Shown one piece after another: positions 22,085-32,332 of a DNA stretch of 64,000 bases; position 1 is the first letter of the stretch; every line of letters begins with the position of its first letter. The notes beneath the pieces were generated by a model. The model saw only the letters and a program-made list of their open reading frames with translations, did no database searches and was not told where the DNA came from. Position numbers and translations under genes: made by a program. Origin of the DNA: Vanessa cardui (Eukaryota > Arthropoda > Insecta > Lepidoptera > Nymphalidae); the NCBI RefSeq assembly GCF_905220365.1, contig NC_061125.1, forward strand, positions 10,991,831 through 11,055,830, given 5' to 3'.

Positions 22085-23235
22085 GTGTAGTCGTCCTGTT
22101 TCTTCAAAAAGGGAGACAAAACCCCGTTGAAGAACTATCGTCCCATATCTCTTACTATATATATATATATCTTATAGGCACGACTATAAGCTGTTTTCAA
22201 GAGTGATCACGAACCGTCTTGCGCGAAGATTCGACGAATTTCAACCCCCAGAACAGGCCGGGTTTCGGACCGGATACGCCACCATAGACCACATCTACAC
22301 AGTGCGGCAGATTATACAGAAGTCCCAAGAGTATAATCGGCCCCTGTGTCTTGCATTCGTGGACTATGAGAAGGCCTTTGACTCGGTTGAAATCTGGGCT
22401 TTTCTGGAGTCCCTGCAGCGTTGCCAAGATGATTGGCGATATATCTGCCACAATGTACGTCCGAGTACAAAATCAGCAAACAAAACCCATACCATTGCAT
22501 CGAGGAGTGAGACAAGCACGATATTTCCCCCAAATTGTTCACTAATGAAATAGAGGATATGTTCAAGACGCTGAACTGGAAAGTACGTGGCATCAACATC
22601 AATGGCGAATACATCTCTCACTTGAGATTCGCAGATGACATCGTCATCGTGGTAGAAACGCTCAAAAATATGTCTACCGTGGGCAGACTTTGCGATTAGG
22701 TAGAAACAACCTTGAAGACGAGGTGAACAGAAGAATTCAGCTAGGTTGGGCAGCGTTTGGAAAATTACGTCGAATCTTTGCATCGTCGATCCCACAGTCC
22801 CGTAAGACGAAAGTCTTCAATCAGTACGTCCTACCCGTCATGATATACGGAGCCGAAACGTGGACACTAACGGCAAGGCTGGTCCACCAGTTTAAAGTCA
22901 CTCAGCGTGCTATAGAAAGGGCTATGCTCAGCGTTTCTCTGCAGGATCACATCAGAAATGAGGCGATCCGCCAGAGAACCAAAGTCATCTACATAACCCA
23001 CCGGATTAGTAAGCAGAAGTGGCAGTGGGCTGGCCATATTTGTTGCAGAACCGATGACCGTTGAGGGTAACGTGTTCTATTGAAGACCGCGTCTCGGCAA
23101 ACGTAGTGTAGGACATCCTCGGGCACGGTGGAGTGACGACTTACGCAGGAGCTGGATGCGAGTACCCCAAGAACGATCTCAGTGACGAGCAATTGGAGAG
23201 GCCTATGTCCAGCATTGGACGGAAATGGGCTGATG
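22085..23235 (+). pseudogene. RTE-type LINE reverse transcriptase relic with internal deletion
   Basis: It starts inside the RT (FFKKGDKTPLKNYRPISL). After a TA-rich interruption it continues YKLFSRVITNRLARRFDEFQ, PPEQAGFRTGYATIDHIYTV, LAFVDYEKAFDSVE (22350-22392, motif A region) and LRFADDIVIV (FADD box at 22628-22639). At about 22660 the frame jumps to KNMSTVGRLCD and then LRLGRNNLEDEVNRRIQLGW, so part of the thumb region is deleted. The C terminus matches the LINE at 19149-19806 through AETWTLTARLVHQF to SKQKWQWAGHIC. The family copies its RNA at a nicked target; this copy has several frameshifts and is inactive. Confidence 0.85.
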
Positions 23236-23345
23236 GATTGGAGAGCTGGTGCGTTTTTTGGACAGAGGATCGGAATTGCGATTCAACGGGGTAATGCTGT
23301 TAGCATTCTTGCCACCACTCCACGCGGTCAATATTTATACAGAAT
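23225..23345 (+). mobile_element. C terminus and 3' end of a second LINE type, joined to the RTE tail
   Basis: In one frame it reads DWRAGAFFGQRIGIAIQRGN, then AVSILATTPRGQYLY: the end of a different non-LTR retrotransposon ORF from the RTE just upstream. The RTE stop region (GGGCTGATGGA) runs straight into it. A related 3' end is at 20790-20960. The clade was not determined. Confidence 0.55.
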
Positions 23346-23449
23346 CATTTTTATTCATTGTATATATATATATATATTTATGGACGAATGCTATTAACTT
23401 TTATGTAAATAAAAAGAATATATACAATCAATCGTATGTTAAAAGTTAA

Positions 23450-24570
23450 TATATCGAGGCATAAGAGAAAAAAACAGAAGAGGTTATGAGATAACAAATG
23501 CGACTTATTAAAAAAACTTTTAGTCAGGTAAAATACGACGATGTTTGCTAGATTTAATAAAAGACCTTTTTAATATTAAAACAATCAAAGATACTTGAGA
23601 AAATACCTTCGTAAATAAGTTTTGGTAATACAAAAATTTCAGGTCACAACTTCACAAGACCAAAGAGATGCTCGCGGGGTTATAATGAGGGAAAAATTGT
23701 GATATGAATAAGGAAGTTTTAAAAATGGTGCAGATGTTAAGCGCAAGCGAGTAAAAGGACTGTTTTTATTTTTAAAATCATAAAGAAACATTGATAACAT
23801 AAAGCAAGATGTATTGGAATTAAAGACAAATCTAGTTTGACCCATATCATACAAATCATTCAATAACTTTGTAAAAGACAAATCAGTATTAAACTGACCA
23901 AAATACGCTGGCTAAATTACAGCAACTTTATATTTGGGTTTCATGTTTTAATGACTAACTTACCAACAGATAAATATGAAGAATTATATTATATGAGACA
24001 TTATTTTCTCGATTAAAATCGAATTACGGTTTTCTTACCGCTTTGAAGTCCATCCTATTAAGTATTCATAATTAAATTCAGATTTTCGAATTTGTTCTTA
24101 CTGAGCAACTCTAGGTCAGTGGTACTTACCTGAGTAGCAAAACTGTATGATATATTAAGTATAAGTAAGTAGATAATATTAAGTATAAGTAAATTTAAGA
24201 TGTTTCAAAACTGTTATTATTTTGACTGCTTTTGTTTTTGATAACTAAAAAAAAGGTTCAGGTTTACAAATTCTTTTTATTATTTGCGTAAGAAAATAGT
24301 ACGAAAAGGTAAATAATATCCCATTTTTACTTGAACCAGTTCACTAGACGTTCTTCGTCGCTCTCATGTAGGCTTTATCGTAAACTGTTTCTAGCAAGAC
24401 ATTCATCGGTATATATGGCTTTACCCTGACACAGAACGGATATAAACTTTTGAGACATGACTATAACAAGAGATTGTTTCTTAGAAATAGAAGCAGTACA
24501 AACGGTAATTTATTACGATGTTCTAGTAAATCAACTTAACGGTGTCAATATACAATTTTATTTTTTATTT
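23450..24570. other. AT-rich intergenic DNA, nothing recognised
   Basis: No domain-bearing ORF. The 80-codon minus-strand frame at 23639-23881 has no recognisable motif. A short direct duplication of AGTATAAGTAAGTAGATAAT lies near 24158-24195. Confidence 0.5.
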
Positions 24571-24574
24571 AATG

Positions 24575-24832
24575 TGTTATCGGACTGGCGAATAAGCAAC
24601 CTGGTGTCCCGTGATCACCACCACCCATAGACAATTGCGCTGTTAAAGAAACACTATGCATTCGTTGCATCAGCAATGCGCTACCAACCAAAACTTAGAT
24701 ATTGTTCCTTGTAACTATAGTAACACTGGCTTTATCAACCGGAACACATAATACTAAGTATTGCTGATAAGGCACAATACCTCATGAGAACGTGGTATCT
24801 ACCCATATTTGCTTGCAGGAAGCTCTACAAAT
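24575..24832 (+). mobile_element. Short interspersed repeat, GGCCCATATG/CTACCACCAAG family, old copy
   Basis: The order of motifs is intact but diverged: GGACTGGCGAATAAGCAACC, CACCCATAGACAATTGCGCT, GCTACCAACCAAAACTTAGA, CTTGTAACTATAGTAACACT, CCGGAACACATAATACTAAG and GTGGTATCTACCCATATTTG. Confidence 0.65.
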
Positions 24833-24839
24833 TTATTTT

Positions 24840-27020
24840 CTTTCATAAATATCCTATATTTTAACAACGAGTACTGCTGCTTATGAACCTTTTAAAATTG
24901 TCCCTGATCCTAAGCGTGCCATGTAAGGCCAGCAGAAAAGCTGGGAAAAATTATTGTACCGATTAGCATAGCTTTTTCAACTGCTATTTATGATTACTGG
25001 TTTACACTTTAATTTAAACAGTGTTTTCAATACGATTAAATTCGATTTTTAGGACAAAATTATAAAACTCCATTCAGTATATTATGATAACCTAAGTAAC
25101 TATAAGTTACCCGATAGTTCATTGATAACTTTCTAATAGAATTCGGTCTAGCAAAATCTTTTATATCTTTCATGTAGTTATATTTTGATATGCTCTTAAA
25201 GTAAGTCTGGACCAAAAAAACTCATCAATATAGAAATGAAAATCTTTTGTAGATGAATTGTCTGTGAGTGACAAAAGTACATTTTAATGAATTTAGCGTA
25301 AATTTTATCAAACCATTCTCTTATTTTAATTGAATTTTCAATAACACGTCGATCTACTTTATATCCTTTGTTCTATACTTTAGGACGACACGTACTATAA
25401 TTTAGATTTTAAATTAGAGATTCGGGTTACAGGATACAGGAAATTATTAATTTTGCCACAAAAATGTTTTTGATTGTGGATTGTAACATTTTCTGATATT
25501 ACTACATAATTCTGCAGAATTTTCGTTAAGCAACTACCCTACCCTAGAAATATAGTAGTATTATTTACATCAAAAATTATGTAAAATCTAAAATTCATCT
25601 CCAAAACAGTGGTCCAGATTGTAAAAATGAATGAAAACCTTCATATTTTTTTAAACGACGCACCTGATAATTTATAATAAAATTAACCCCACTTCAAAAT
25701 AAGAAACAGGTATACTTAAAAGATTTTAATGAAACTTACACTGTTCCCTAAGCATAAGAGCCTAACTTAAATCAAAAATGATCATCTCAATTAAACTTTT
25801 AGTTTTCAAAAATTGGTGGACAAACATACAAAAATTTACTTTGGAAGCCTAAATGGATCATTATACTCAAATATAATTAAATTCTAACAATCTTACATAC
25901 ATACCGGTCGAACGGATAACCTCGTATTACAAAAGACGGTTAAAAAGACACCTTGATTGTTGAGATGTTTTTAAAATTAGGAGATACATACATATAATAA
26001 TCAGATATCATAAATTTGTCAGAAAAGGGCTAAAGGCATCTTCCAGTGCCGAGATATTATGGAATCTATGGTATTTCGGTGTGATTTGGTCTAAGTTTCT
26101 AACAGTGTTCTAAATGGGTGGAATCGGAAGTATAGATACCACAGCATATAATGCTTTTTGTGCAAAGGATTCGACGGCTTTATTAGTTAATTAAAAAGTT
26201 ACTAAGTAAAGTAAGTTATTAAGTTGATATTTAGTGTATGCCTTAAATGTTTGAAAAAGTGCTATTCGAATTAAAAGGAATATAGAATAATTAAAAGACA
26301 ATATCTAATTTATTTTTTATTACAAAATTAGCATAGTGAACAAAAACAATATATTTTAATATCCCTTTTAAATAAGGGCTCAAATTATTTTAAAGGGATA
26401 TAATATACACCAATATTTTTTTTAACAACTCAAATGATACAGAAGGTGATATTATTATAAGAGAAGCCATTAATTAAGTCCCATAAGATTATTAGAATTA
26501 AATTTTACTATTATCATTGACAACTATATACAAGAAACAAGATATGTATTTACAGATTATATATTATTGCTATTTACATTAAAAAAGTTTTCGTTGGCAT
26601 TATAACCTTAAACTATTTTTATTTTATTTGAATAATTTCATAAACCTTCAACTTTTTACTGTGCTATGCACGACCTGCACTTATTAGTATGTACACTTAC
26701 AGTATACGATATCATACAATATATTGAAGTAAGTATAATAATATGTTATGGTAAATACTACGATTGAAGTTAGTATTGAAAAACATTTATACTATACAAG
26801 AACTTCTACTAATTCAACTATGCTATAGACGGTTCACATCATATACTAGATTTACAGAATTGTTAATTTTTATAAATATTATTCACAACTCACTACATTT
26901 GTAGAACAATTACAAATTTTCAAAACTTTAGTTTGAGCAAGTCAGCGGCTTTAATGAGTACAAGCTTATACCTACTTCTAACAGAAACAGTTTGGCACAA
27001 TTGCTCATTATCATTTTGAA
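24840..27020. other. AT-rich intergenic DNA and probable TAR1 3' UTR
   Basis: No ORF with a recognisable domain and no repeat shared with other parts of the window. The part nearest 27023 should hold the 3' UTR of TAR1. TTTATT (AATAAA on the minus strand) occurs near 26617-26630 among other AT-rich strings, and I could not choose one as the real polyadenylation signal. Confidence 0.45.
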
Positions 27021-27023
27021 TCC

Positions 27024-28460
27024 TCAGGGCTTAAAACAAAGGAGTTTTTTGAAGGCTCTTCTAAAGTCCATATTGAATATTGTATATATGAGTGGGTTTA
27101 ATGCCGAATTTATATAACCAAGCCATGTCACAAAGTTGATGAATTTATTGGATAAACAGCAGCTTGCACAAAATGGTATAACAAGGTACAAGACGAAGAA
27201 AGGTAACCAACATACGACAAATACTCCCATTATAATACCTAATGTACGAGCTGCTCGACGTTCTCGTGTAAGTGAAATACGCTGTTTTTCTTCTATAAAT
27301 TGGTAAACAGTATTCTGTTGGTTAGGTCTTGATCTTTTCGGAACCTTTGCTGTAGTAGTCTCGATAACCTCAACTTCATCTTCGTGTGTTTCTTTAGAGT
27401 TACTTTCAGATGACGTATTTCTATTTTCAATATTATCTGCCATATCTGTGACAGAATTGTCATTCGATAGAATGGGTATAATTAACTTATTTTGTGATTT
27501 ATCATCTTTGCTCCAATATCGTTTCCTTTGCTTCTTTTTTGGGGTTGCCTTTTTCGGTTTTTTCTTTCTCTCATTATCTGATACCAGACGAGTGACTCCT
27601 TGGTGTTCGTTATGGTTCGCTTCCGAGCTTACCGAATCTTGGTCATTATGGTCGGATTCTTTCGAAGCGAATCTATTTTGCCCACTTGATATCGTACTAA
27701 TCTTTGTAGCTTTAGCCCGATCTCTCAACCTTTTCTTAGTTGCTAAATATATTTCAAAGTAAACTACGGTCATTATAACTAATGGTATATAAAAAGATCC
27801 AGATGAAGAGAAAATTACAAATCCAGGTTGTGAAGTTAAGCGGCATGGCGTATCAGGCTCAAATACCTCTGGCCAATCATTCCATCCAAGAAGAGGTGGA
27901 GAACTAATGATTAGTGAAAATATCCAAACTACTCCAATCATAACAAGTACCCGCTCCAGTGTTCTCTTTTGTGCGTAGTTTATTGGATCAGTTATTGCCC
28001 AATATCTGTCAAGAGCGATCGCGCAAAGATTTAATATAGACGATGTGCAACACATTATGTCGCATGTTAGCCACATTTTGCACATGTATATTCCAAACAC
28101 CCATTGCCCGAGAATCGAGTAAGCCACATTGAGTGGAAGGACTAAAATTGCCACTGTTAAATCAGCTACAGCGAGTGATACTATAAAGAAGTTTTGGACT
28201 ATTCTAAGAGGTTTATACGTGAACACACTTAATATTACTAAGATATTACCAACAATAGTCGAGATAATAATAAGGGTCAGTACTATGGCTGTACAAATGG
28301 CCTCCCATTCTGGCACGGCCAGAGTTATTCCTAAGCTACTTGGATATTTAGGGTCATCTGCGACGGCACACACGTCTTTATCAACGTCTATTACGTCGTA
28401 AGATTGCGAGTAATTTATCGAACTTAAGTTAGCGTAGGCATGCGTGTAAGTTTGGCCCAT
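27024..28460 (-). CDS. TAR1: Type-1 tyramine (octopamine/tyramine) receptor TAR1, class A GPCR
   Basis: A complete, intronless 478-codon ORF from ATG (A at -3, G at +4) to TGA. It encodes a plasma-membrane receptor for tyramine; in insects TAR1 couples mainly to Gi and lowers cAMP. Seven hydrophobic segments fit the family: TM1 near 56-80, TM2 91-113, TM3 127-149, TM4 169-191, TM5 214-238, TM6 405-428 and TM7 441-462. Amine-binding residues are Asp134 (TM3) and Ser218/Ser222 (TM5), the same numbers reported for the Bombyx mori receptor. Also present are DRY at 151-153, CWLPFF at 417-422, NPLIY at 455-459, Cys127 and Cys206 for the extracellular disulphide, N-glycosylation sites at Asn11 and Asn16, a Lys-rich third intracellular loop of about 160 residues (KKKPKKATPKKK), and Cys475 for palmitoylation. 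Length is almost that of the Bombyx protein. No defect is visible. Two uORFs precede it. Confidence 0.97.
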   Translation of the reverse strand: MGQTYTHAYANLSSINYSQSYDVIDVDKDVCAVADDPKYPSSLGITLAVPEWEAICTAIVLTLIIISTIVGNILVILSVFTYKPLRIVQNFFIVSLAVADLTVAILVLPLNVAYSILGQWVFGIYMCKMWLTCDIMCCTSSILNLCAIALDRYWAITDPINYAQKRTLERVLVMIGVVWIFSLIISSPPLLGWNDWPEVFEPDTPCRLTSQPGFVIFSSSGSFYIPLVIMTVVYFEIYLATKKRLRDRAKATKISTISSGQNRFASKESDHNDQDSVSSEANHNEHQGVTRLVSDNERKKKPKKATPKKKQRKRYWSKDDKSQNKLIIPILSNDNSVTDMADNIENRNTSSESNSKETHEDEVEVIETTTAKVPKRSRPNQQNTVYQFIEEKQRISLTRERRAARTLGIIMGVFVVCWLPFFVLYLVIPFCASCCLSNKFINFVTWLGYINSALNPLIYTIFNMDFRRAFKKLLCFKP

Positions 28461-28482
28461 TTTGCTGTTTTCTTGGCTTCAT
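28429..28482 (-). other. uORF 2 of TAR1, overlapping the main start codon
   Basis: ATG at 28482-28480 opens 17 codons, and its TAA lies inside the TAR1 coding sequence in another frame. It starts two bases after the stop of uORF 1 (TGAAATG). A ribosome starting here cannot also start TAR1, so use of this ATG would lower receptor output. Context at -3 is G. Confidence 0.55.
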
Positions 28483-28613
28483 TTCACGTAGCATCGTTCA
28501 CTTTGCTCGGCAAGATGTTCCGAATACTTTCTGAGAGCATACGGCTGAAATATGTCTTCGTTTGGTTCGGAAATTTAATTTCTTTAAGATGTACTGTGTT
28601 ATACGGCATTTTT
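28461..28613 (-). other. 5' UTR part of the TAR1 coding exon
   Basis: On the minus strand, TATTTTGTTACAG ends at 28614 and is a good 3' splice site with a T-rich tract. Downstream, 153 bases lead to the TAR1 ATG and are richer in G and C than the DNA beyond the acceptor. This implies at least one upstream noncoding exon joined by an intron. The donor and promoter were not located; they may lie anywhere above 28620. Confidence 0.5.
28484..28609 (-). other. uORF 1 of TAR1
   Basis: ATG at 28609-28607, just inside the proposed exon with A at -3, opens a 41-codon reading frame ending in TGA at 28486-28484, 23 bases before the TAR1 ATG. The product would begin MPYNTVHLKEIKF. It shows no known motif. 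Its likely importance is control of translation, which is inference. Confidence 0.55.
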
Positions 28614-28626
28614 CTGTAACAAAATA
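28614..28626 (-). promoter_or_regulatory. Splice acceptor upstream of the TAR1 start codon
   Basis: The minus strand reads TATTTTGTTACAG, with the AG at 28615-28614. The T-rich stretch and CAG fit insect 3' splice sites. Confidence 0.45.
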
Positions 28627-28629
28627 AAT

Positions 28630-29305
28630 AAACGTTTTATATTCAAAGCAAAGAAATGAAGTTTTTTGCTTAAGTGCTTTTTGTTCAAAATGAAAATTAC
28701 CCGCTGCTCGAAGCTCTTTTTTGGACTTGCCATTTACATAACCGGTTCATTGTATGCGAAGACTCAATCTGTAACAAAAGAATTATTTTTTTAAATAAGA
28801 ATAAAAGTCGTGTTTATACTAAAGGTAAAAAATGTTATACGAGAAATTCAATGTACGTATTGCAAAATGTATTTTTGGAATTATTTATTTTCTATTTTCA
28901 TTCATATATTACACCATGTTGTTTAAAAATGTAATGTAATTTATAGCTTAAAATTATGTTATGTAATAAATTATTATTATCTTAACCATATAACAAAGTA
29001 CAAAATTCGCAAGTTCAATTATTCGCAAGTTATACCCAATCGTGTGCTATTGCATTTTAATCTGTACTCCTAAATTATAAAGAAATATTGAAATATCAAC
29101 AGGTATTATTTTTAAACGTAACATTAACATACATTTATATATTTAGGTATTTATACTTTGTAATGATTTCGTTTTGCTTAGTCTTACTTTGATATTCAAG
29201 CTGTGGCATATCTGTAATCGCTATGCCCAGATTATATAGATTATTTTATGAAGATTCGTTATGCTTTTTCATGTACCATACCCACCATAGACATTAACAC
29301 TTTTA
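28630..29305. other. Probable TAR1 upstream intron or flank, nothing else recognised
   Basis: AT-rich, with one 86-codon plus-strand frame (28674-28934) that is rich in Phe, Leu and Lys and has no recognisable motif. If the acceptor at 28614 is used, this stretch is intronic. Confidence 0.4.
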
Positions 29306-29309
29306 GGAA

Positions 29310-29470
29310 TATTAATGATGTTACGTCCCTTGTGCCTGTAGTTACACTGACTCACTAACTCTACAAACCTGAATACAGCAATACCAAGTACTTACGCGTA
29401 CTTGGCAGCTGAATGTCTGATGAGTGAGTGGTATCTACCCAGACGGGCTTGCACAAAGACCTACCACTAA
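29310..29470 (+). mobile_element. Short interspersed repeat, GGCCCATATG/CTACCACCAAG family, 3' half
   Basis: GATGTTACGTCCCTTGTGCC, TGTAGTTACACTGACTCACT, GTCTGATGAGTGAGTGGTAT and CTACCCAGACGGGCTTGCAC, ending in CCTACCACTAAGT. Confidence 0.75.
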
Positions 29471-29879
29471 GTCCATATTTTTTAAACAAATTAGTGAATA
29501 ATAATTTACTGTGACAAGATTAATTATTACATAAGGTTCAAAATGTAGAACATATCTCAGATCGAGCGTCACCATTATTCCGCACACGTACAGAGTTTAA
29601 AACGGACGTAATACAAACAAATGTAAATTATTTTCATTAATCGTGTGGAGCTTTATTCATAAAAGGACCTTTCAATCAAAATCAATATATACTTTTTTCA
29701 TGATCCGAAATCAAAATTATACCTAGAAGAACTGGCAAAAAACTCAATAATAACTCTTATCTAACATTTGAGACTCAAAATTATGCATGTAAACACGCAA
29801 GTAAACTGTACAGTTATATAATTCATTAAATTCATTAAATATTATATCCATACTTTCTTCTTATTATTTTTTTTATGTT

Positions 29880-30035
29880 TTAGGTTGGCGGGCGAGCATA
29901 TGGGCCACCTGATGGTTAGTGGTTACCATCACCCATAGACAATGACGCTGTAAGAAATATATTTACATCGTCAATGTGCCACCAAACTTGGGAACTAAGA
30001 TGATATGTACCTTGTGCCTATAGTTACACTGGCTA
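29880..30035 (+). mobile_element. Short interspersed repeat, GGCCCATATG/CTACCACCAAG family, 5' half
   Basis: It begins GGTTGGCGGGCGAGCATATG and GGCCACCTGATGGTTAGTGG, passes through CACCCATAGACAATGACGCT and TGTGCCACCAAACTTGGGAA, and stops after TAGTTACACTGGCT. With 29310-29470 (the other half) it may reflect two separate truncated copies. Confidence 0.8.
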
Positions 30036-31256
30036 TATATCTATATAATTTTCTAATGATTAATATTCCGTATTTATTAAAAGTTTTTTAACAAATAATT
30101 TGAATTTATCAATCAGCTACGTTATAAATATTTGTGGAATTATTATTTTATTAACTAATACCTTACCCCAGAAAGGATTTACGAACTTTTTGGAGTCGAA
30201 AACTTGACATTTTTAGCTTATTATATATACTATTCCTAATTGATTAAAATAATCACAAAGTATATTCCTCTCTTTTAAAATCAAAATAGATTCAACATCT
30301 GTAGCGTTACCCAAGTAATATTCCATAAGACATTATACCATGAAAATGACCAAAATATACTTGACGACGCATTTCGATAATCGTATTTTTGTTCAACGAG
30401 TCATTACAGGTCAGACCGAATGAGAAAACGGATATTAGGTTTATAACTTAGAATTTGCGGAGTTCGTAATATACGCAAGGAGATTGAATTTTTACTTCGT
30501 CAGTCCTTCCAAGTTTACAATAATTTTCAAGTGAGACTAGCCCATTTCGCTGAATATATTGGATTCACAGGTGTTTGTGCAAATAAAATTTTACAGGATT
30601 TTCTTTCATTTTCATAATCCAGACCAGAAATAATGCAGATGCAGGAATATAATTTTGGATGAGTGTCCAGACCCCTGGGATTTGCATTCGTATCCTTAGC
30701 CATTAGACTAATGATAACCTTATTCAAATATTTGTAAATTATTATTTAGATACAACATTAAATTTATACCAAGTTGTCATTACTTATCAAAACTAAACGT
30801 GTTGTACATTATTACTTTTTGAGAGTCCATCTAGCAAACTGGTCATCTAATGACTATTGATCACGACCTTCAATGAAAGTCACTTCAAAAACTGTGGGCA
30901 TACTGTTTTATGAAATACATTAAATAATACGGACACTAATGTATCACAAGGATGTTTGTAAAATATGTCATCCTAATTGTTGCCCGCAAGTTCGCTTGTC
31001 AAATTTTAAGTATAAAAATGTATGTCTTTTCTTGAAGTTCAAACTTGCTTCAACAACAACAATAACAGCCTGTAATTTTCCCACTGCTGGGCTAAGGCCT
31101 CCTCTCAATTTCAGGAGAAGGTTTGGAACATATTCCACCCGACTGTTGCAATGCGGGTCGGTGGAATATGGCAGAATTTCTATGAAATTAGACACATGCA
31201 GGTTTACTCACGATATTTTCAACCGACTTCCAAAAGGAGGAGGTTATCAATTCGTC

Positions 31257-31296
<40 letters not shown>

Positions 31297-31734
31297 GTTA
31301 CCTCATAACTTTTCACTGGGTGGACCGATTTTGATAATTTTTTTTTGTTTGAAAGGTAGTGCTTCCCGTGGGGTCCCATTTTTTTATTTTTTTTTCCGAT
31401 GATGGTATCCATGTGAAAACGACATAAGTCTTAAATTTGCATTATGTATATGCGCGACAAATAGGTGAATAACTGAAAATCACGTTAACCAATTTTGATA
31501 ATTCTTTTTTTATTATAAAATATATACTTCAAGGGTAATTTGGTGAAAGTTTGGTAAGGTTTTGAGCACAGGATCCATGACAAAGTAACGGAACGGAAGG
31601 GAACGGAACAATTCTGAGGAGCACGTTAGCGATACTCGGTCGAATCTTTTATTTATAGGTTATTTGGATATTTGAGTCACCTTCCGTAATGTGGTTATGT
31701 TTATGTAATTATCATATTCGAATATTATAATCAA

Positions 31735-31986
31735 CTAGGTACCCACCCCGGCTTCGCACGGGTGCAATACTGATACTAAATATACTACAGAATTTGTTTA
31801 TATACGACATCACATCGCAAACTTCTAAAATTATCAGTGTTTCTTTACTATATTGTTCATGTATTATATACACAAACCTTCCCCTTGAATCACACTATCT
31901 TTTAAAAAAAACCGCATCAAAATCCGTTGCGTAGATTTAAAGATATAGGGACAGAGAAAGCGACTTTGTTTTGTACTATGTAGTGA
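31735..31986 (-). mobile_element. Nested 252-bp non-autonomous Helitron
   Basis: Read on the minus strand it starts A|TCACTACATAGTACAAAA and ends in the hairpin-forming CACCCGTGCGAAGCCGGGGTG before CTAG|T. The same unit sits at the same place in the other two copies of the host element (61111-61363, 62729-62980) and is absent at 1071/1072. No coding capacity. Confidence 0.85.
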
Positions 31987-32332
31987 TGGAACTCCTATAC
32001 GGCTCGCAGTTAGGGTGCGATATGGGGCAGAATTTCTTACTATCTTTAATCAAATTTTGTGTATGTGATGTGATGTCATATGATGTACGAAATATATTTG
32101 GTCTTTTTCAAAGTTTTTTTGCTGAGTTCGATTACAGCTCTTTCGAGGGATCCTTGTAGTTCACGCCGCGTGACGTATTAAATCCGCATTTTCGAAAGTC
32201 TATTTTTGCTTTATTCGCAAGTTTCCTTTGAAATTGTCCTCGAAGTAGTTTCTGACTCATATAAACGGAACGCTTAATCTATCCATATTAAAAAAAAATT
32301 AGTCAACATCAGCTTCACTTAAAATCAAAAAA

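Noticed and set aside
27448..27762. Plus-strand ORFs at 27448-27762 and 28129-28401
   Set aside because: They are antisense shadows of the TAR1 coding sequence.
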